Shown here: piece by piece, positions 62,406 to 64,000 of the stretch
How the letters are laid out: every line of letters begins with the position of its first letter
Numbering within the stretch: position 1 is the first letter of the stretch
From: Azolla caroliniana
Lineage: Eukaryota; Polypodiophyta
Assembly: GCA_043228905.1 (NCBI GenBank)
Contig: JBHGNT010000009.1
Span: forward strand, 13,082,001-13,146,000
Direction of reading: 5' to 3'
Length of the DNA stretch: 64,000 nucleotides
Position numbers and translations under genes: made by a program
Notes under the pieces: generated by a model
Seen by the model: the letters and a program-made list of their open reading frames with translations, nothing else
Database searches by the model: none
What the model was told of the DNA's origin: nothing

Positions 62406-64000
62406 CGATAAAGAAAGATGTGCTACAATGTATATCTAAGGATGGAGAAGTGTGTAGTAAATACAAATGCATTGACATGCTTTTGCCAGAACGAAGCAAT
62501 ATCCAAGGAAAAAGACAAGTGAATGATCAAAAGAAGAAGTATTGGTGCATATTAAAAAGACATAATGTTATTTTTATCTGAAAAGTGAGTTCCTATCAAG
62601 TATATAATGAGAAAGAGAGCTTGTTGTTAAGAGTGTGCTATGGTGCATGTGGAAAAGAGAGAGTATTATTTTTGTGTAACAAGAGAGTCTTGGAAGCTAT
62701 ATAAAAAGCAAGTGAGCAGCTCATTATGGTGTTCACTAGTTTTGGGATTTGAGCACATAAGCTTTGTTGACAAATCAAATCATTGGGTAGAAAATCATGA
62801 TACATGTGGGAGGCCAACAACAACTCGGGCAAACATCATCAATCATAGATTGGCCATGCCAAAAATCAAGCCTATTGCCTTGCTATTGGCAACAATTGTG
62901 AAGGTCATCTATACAATACACAAGATATAAGAATGAGGTATGGAATGAAAGGAAGACAAGATACACATTTTTGGAATGTTTGAGTATATCTAAGGACAAG
63001 TGTTATGGAAATATCATCACCCTTGGTCTTTGCCCTGACCATTTCTTTTGTATATAATACTCTCTGAGTTTACATTTTTTTAGCCCTTCGACGCTTTTCT
63101 TAATACTAACAAATGAAATCTTTTGAAAAAAAAGAAAGAAAGAAAAAGGTGTCGAGGCATGCTACAAGAGGGAGTTTTTATTTCCTAGGAAGTCTCTTGA
63201 AAGCTATTGAAGGAAGTACGTAACTCATTGCATGGGGGGGTGGGGGCTATCTTGAGATTCAAGATTGGGATTTGTCGATATACCGATTACCATGAGATAG
63301 CAAATCATGAGGGCTCTTAGGAGGCCTATGTCCACAAAAGGCGACATGGCCATTGATTGTAGAATCTCTATCCTAAAACTCATGGATCTGCCCCCGACAA
63401 TCTTTCAATTTTAGAGATTTCATCTTCTTTATCTCTTGCGCCTTATGTTACATGGTTGATTTTTGTAAACAAAATATTGACAAACAAAGGATCATGGTCA
63501 ACAAACTCTACCACTCACAACAACACCCACATGTATTGGGACGAACGACCAAATTTGACAATGACATTGAGGTGATACTAAAAATCAACTACAAAAATTT
63601 CCTAGGCCTAACACCTTGAGGGAGGCAATAACCCAAATAATATGGTGTGACAATTGACTCTTCAAGTTCCACCAAGAGCAACAAGCCTCGTGTTCGTTGC
63701 AACAATGGCCGACACCTTCGACCCTATCCTTCCTTGTTGACAAGATCCACTCCTCCTCTACCTGAACCAGTGGAGGTTGACAAGATCTGCTTCAAACATT
63801 TAACAAATGCCCAACGACAACACCGACCGACATATGAATAAAGTTGGCGTCTATTGCGATGCATCAACTAGGTAGGTCGATCGGTTGGTCATATAGTTTG
63901 CATGCATGTCGACAAGTTGCATTTGTTGGACCTTGTATCAACTAATGAGAAAGCGAGGTTTTGTAGTAGTCTTGGGAGCCATGAGAAGGAAGAGAGAGAA
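62406..64000. other. AT-rich sequence without recognisable gene
   Basis: Only short open frames on both strands. A purine run (AAAAAAAGAAAGAAAGAAAAAGG) lies near 63130 and GGGGGGGTGGGGG near 63233. The first part may still contain unreadable gypsy sequence upstream of the integrase remnant. Confidence 0.5.

Overview
The window is a stretch of repeat-dense plant nuclear DNA. Land-plant origin is suggested by the interstitial TTTAGGG telomere-type repeat, by Ty1/copia and Ty3/gypsy elements primed with initiator-Met tRNA (TGGTATCAGAGC), and by a chromodomain gypsy element. The gag/pol style of two gypsy families and the unusual non-retroviral genes make me lean towards a seedless plant, but that is inference. 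I see no housekeeping gene, rRNA gene, functional tRNA gene or CRISPR array. Almost every coding stretch is a retrotransposon or a decayed gene.

Layout. 1-11267 is a nest on the minus strand: gypsy Gyp-A1 (1-4969, running off the window) sits in the RNase H of copia A1 (4970-9366), which sits in an older copia A2 (9367-11267). 11268-35284 is a different, AT-rich unit. It carries a plus-strand DDE-like gene (11498-14964), a minus-strand multi-exon coiled-coil and Cys/His-rich gene (15873-25320) and a minus-strand ParB-like gene (34230-35284). Two retrotransposons split it: copia Cop-B (17722-23402, target duplication TGTTA) and chromovirus Gyp-B (25574-32593, target duplication TACAT). 35285-52072 is a third gypsy family (Gyp-C), split by an intact copia A3 (37896-43255, target duplication TAGGG, identical LTRs, one 1358-codon reading frame) and by a nonsense-ridden copia A4 (44604-50101).

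52073-57549 is the 3' half of a second Gyp-A copy. Its integrase is split by a gag-only element, TRG (53283-56803), whose primer-binding site, polypurine tract, LTR ends and Gag match Gyp-A: a non-autonomous element sitting inside a copy of its likely helper. 57550-61845 holds copia fragments A5, a small remnant and Cop-C with its 3' LTR. The last 2 kb is AT-rich and holds only a degenerate gypsy integrase remnant.

The most unusual content is (1) the TRG/Gyp-A pair and (2) the 11.3-35.3 kb unit. In that unit short exons with matching splice phases can be read by eye, and the protein motifs (DFAEN, DGxxSQFK, GHGKGxxDG; ParB-like IGGSHS) are not those of ordinary plant transposons. Whether its three genes form one large mobile element is not shown by the sequence: I found no terminal repeats.
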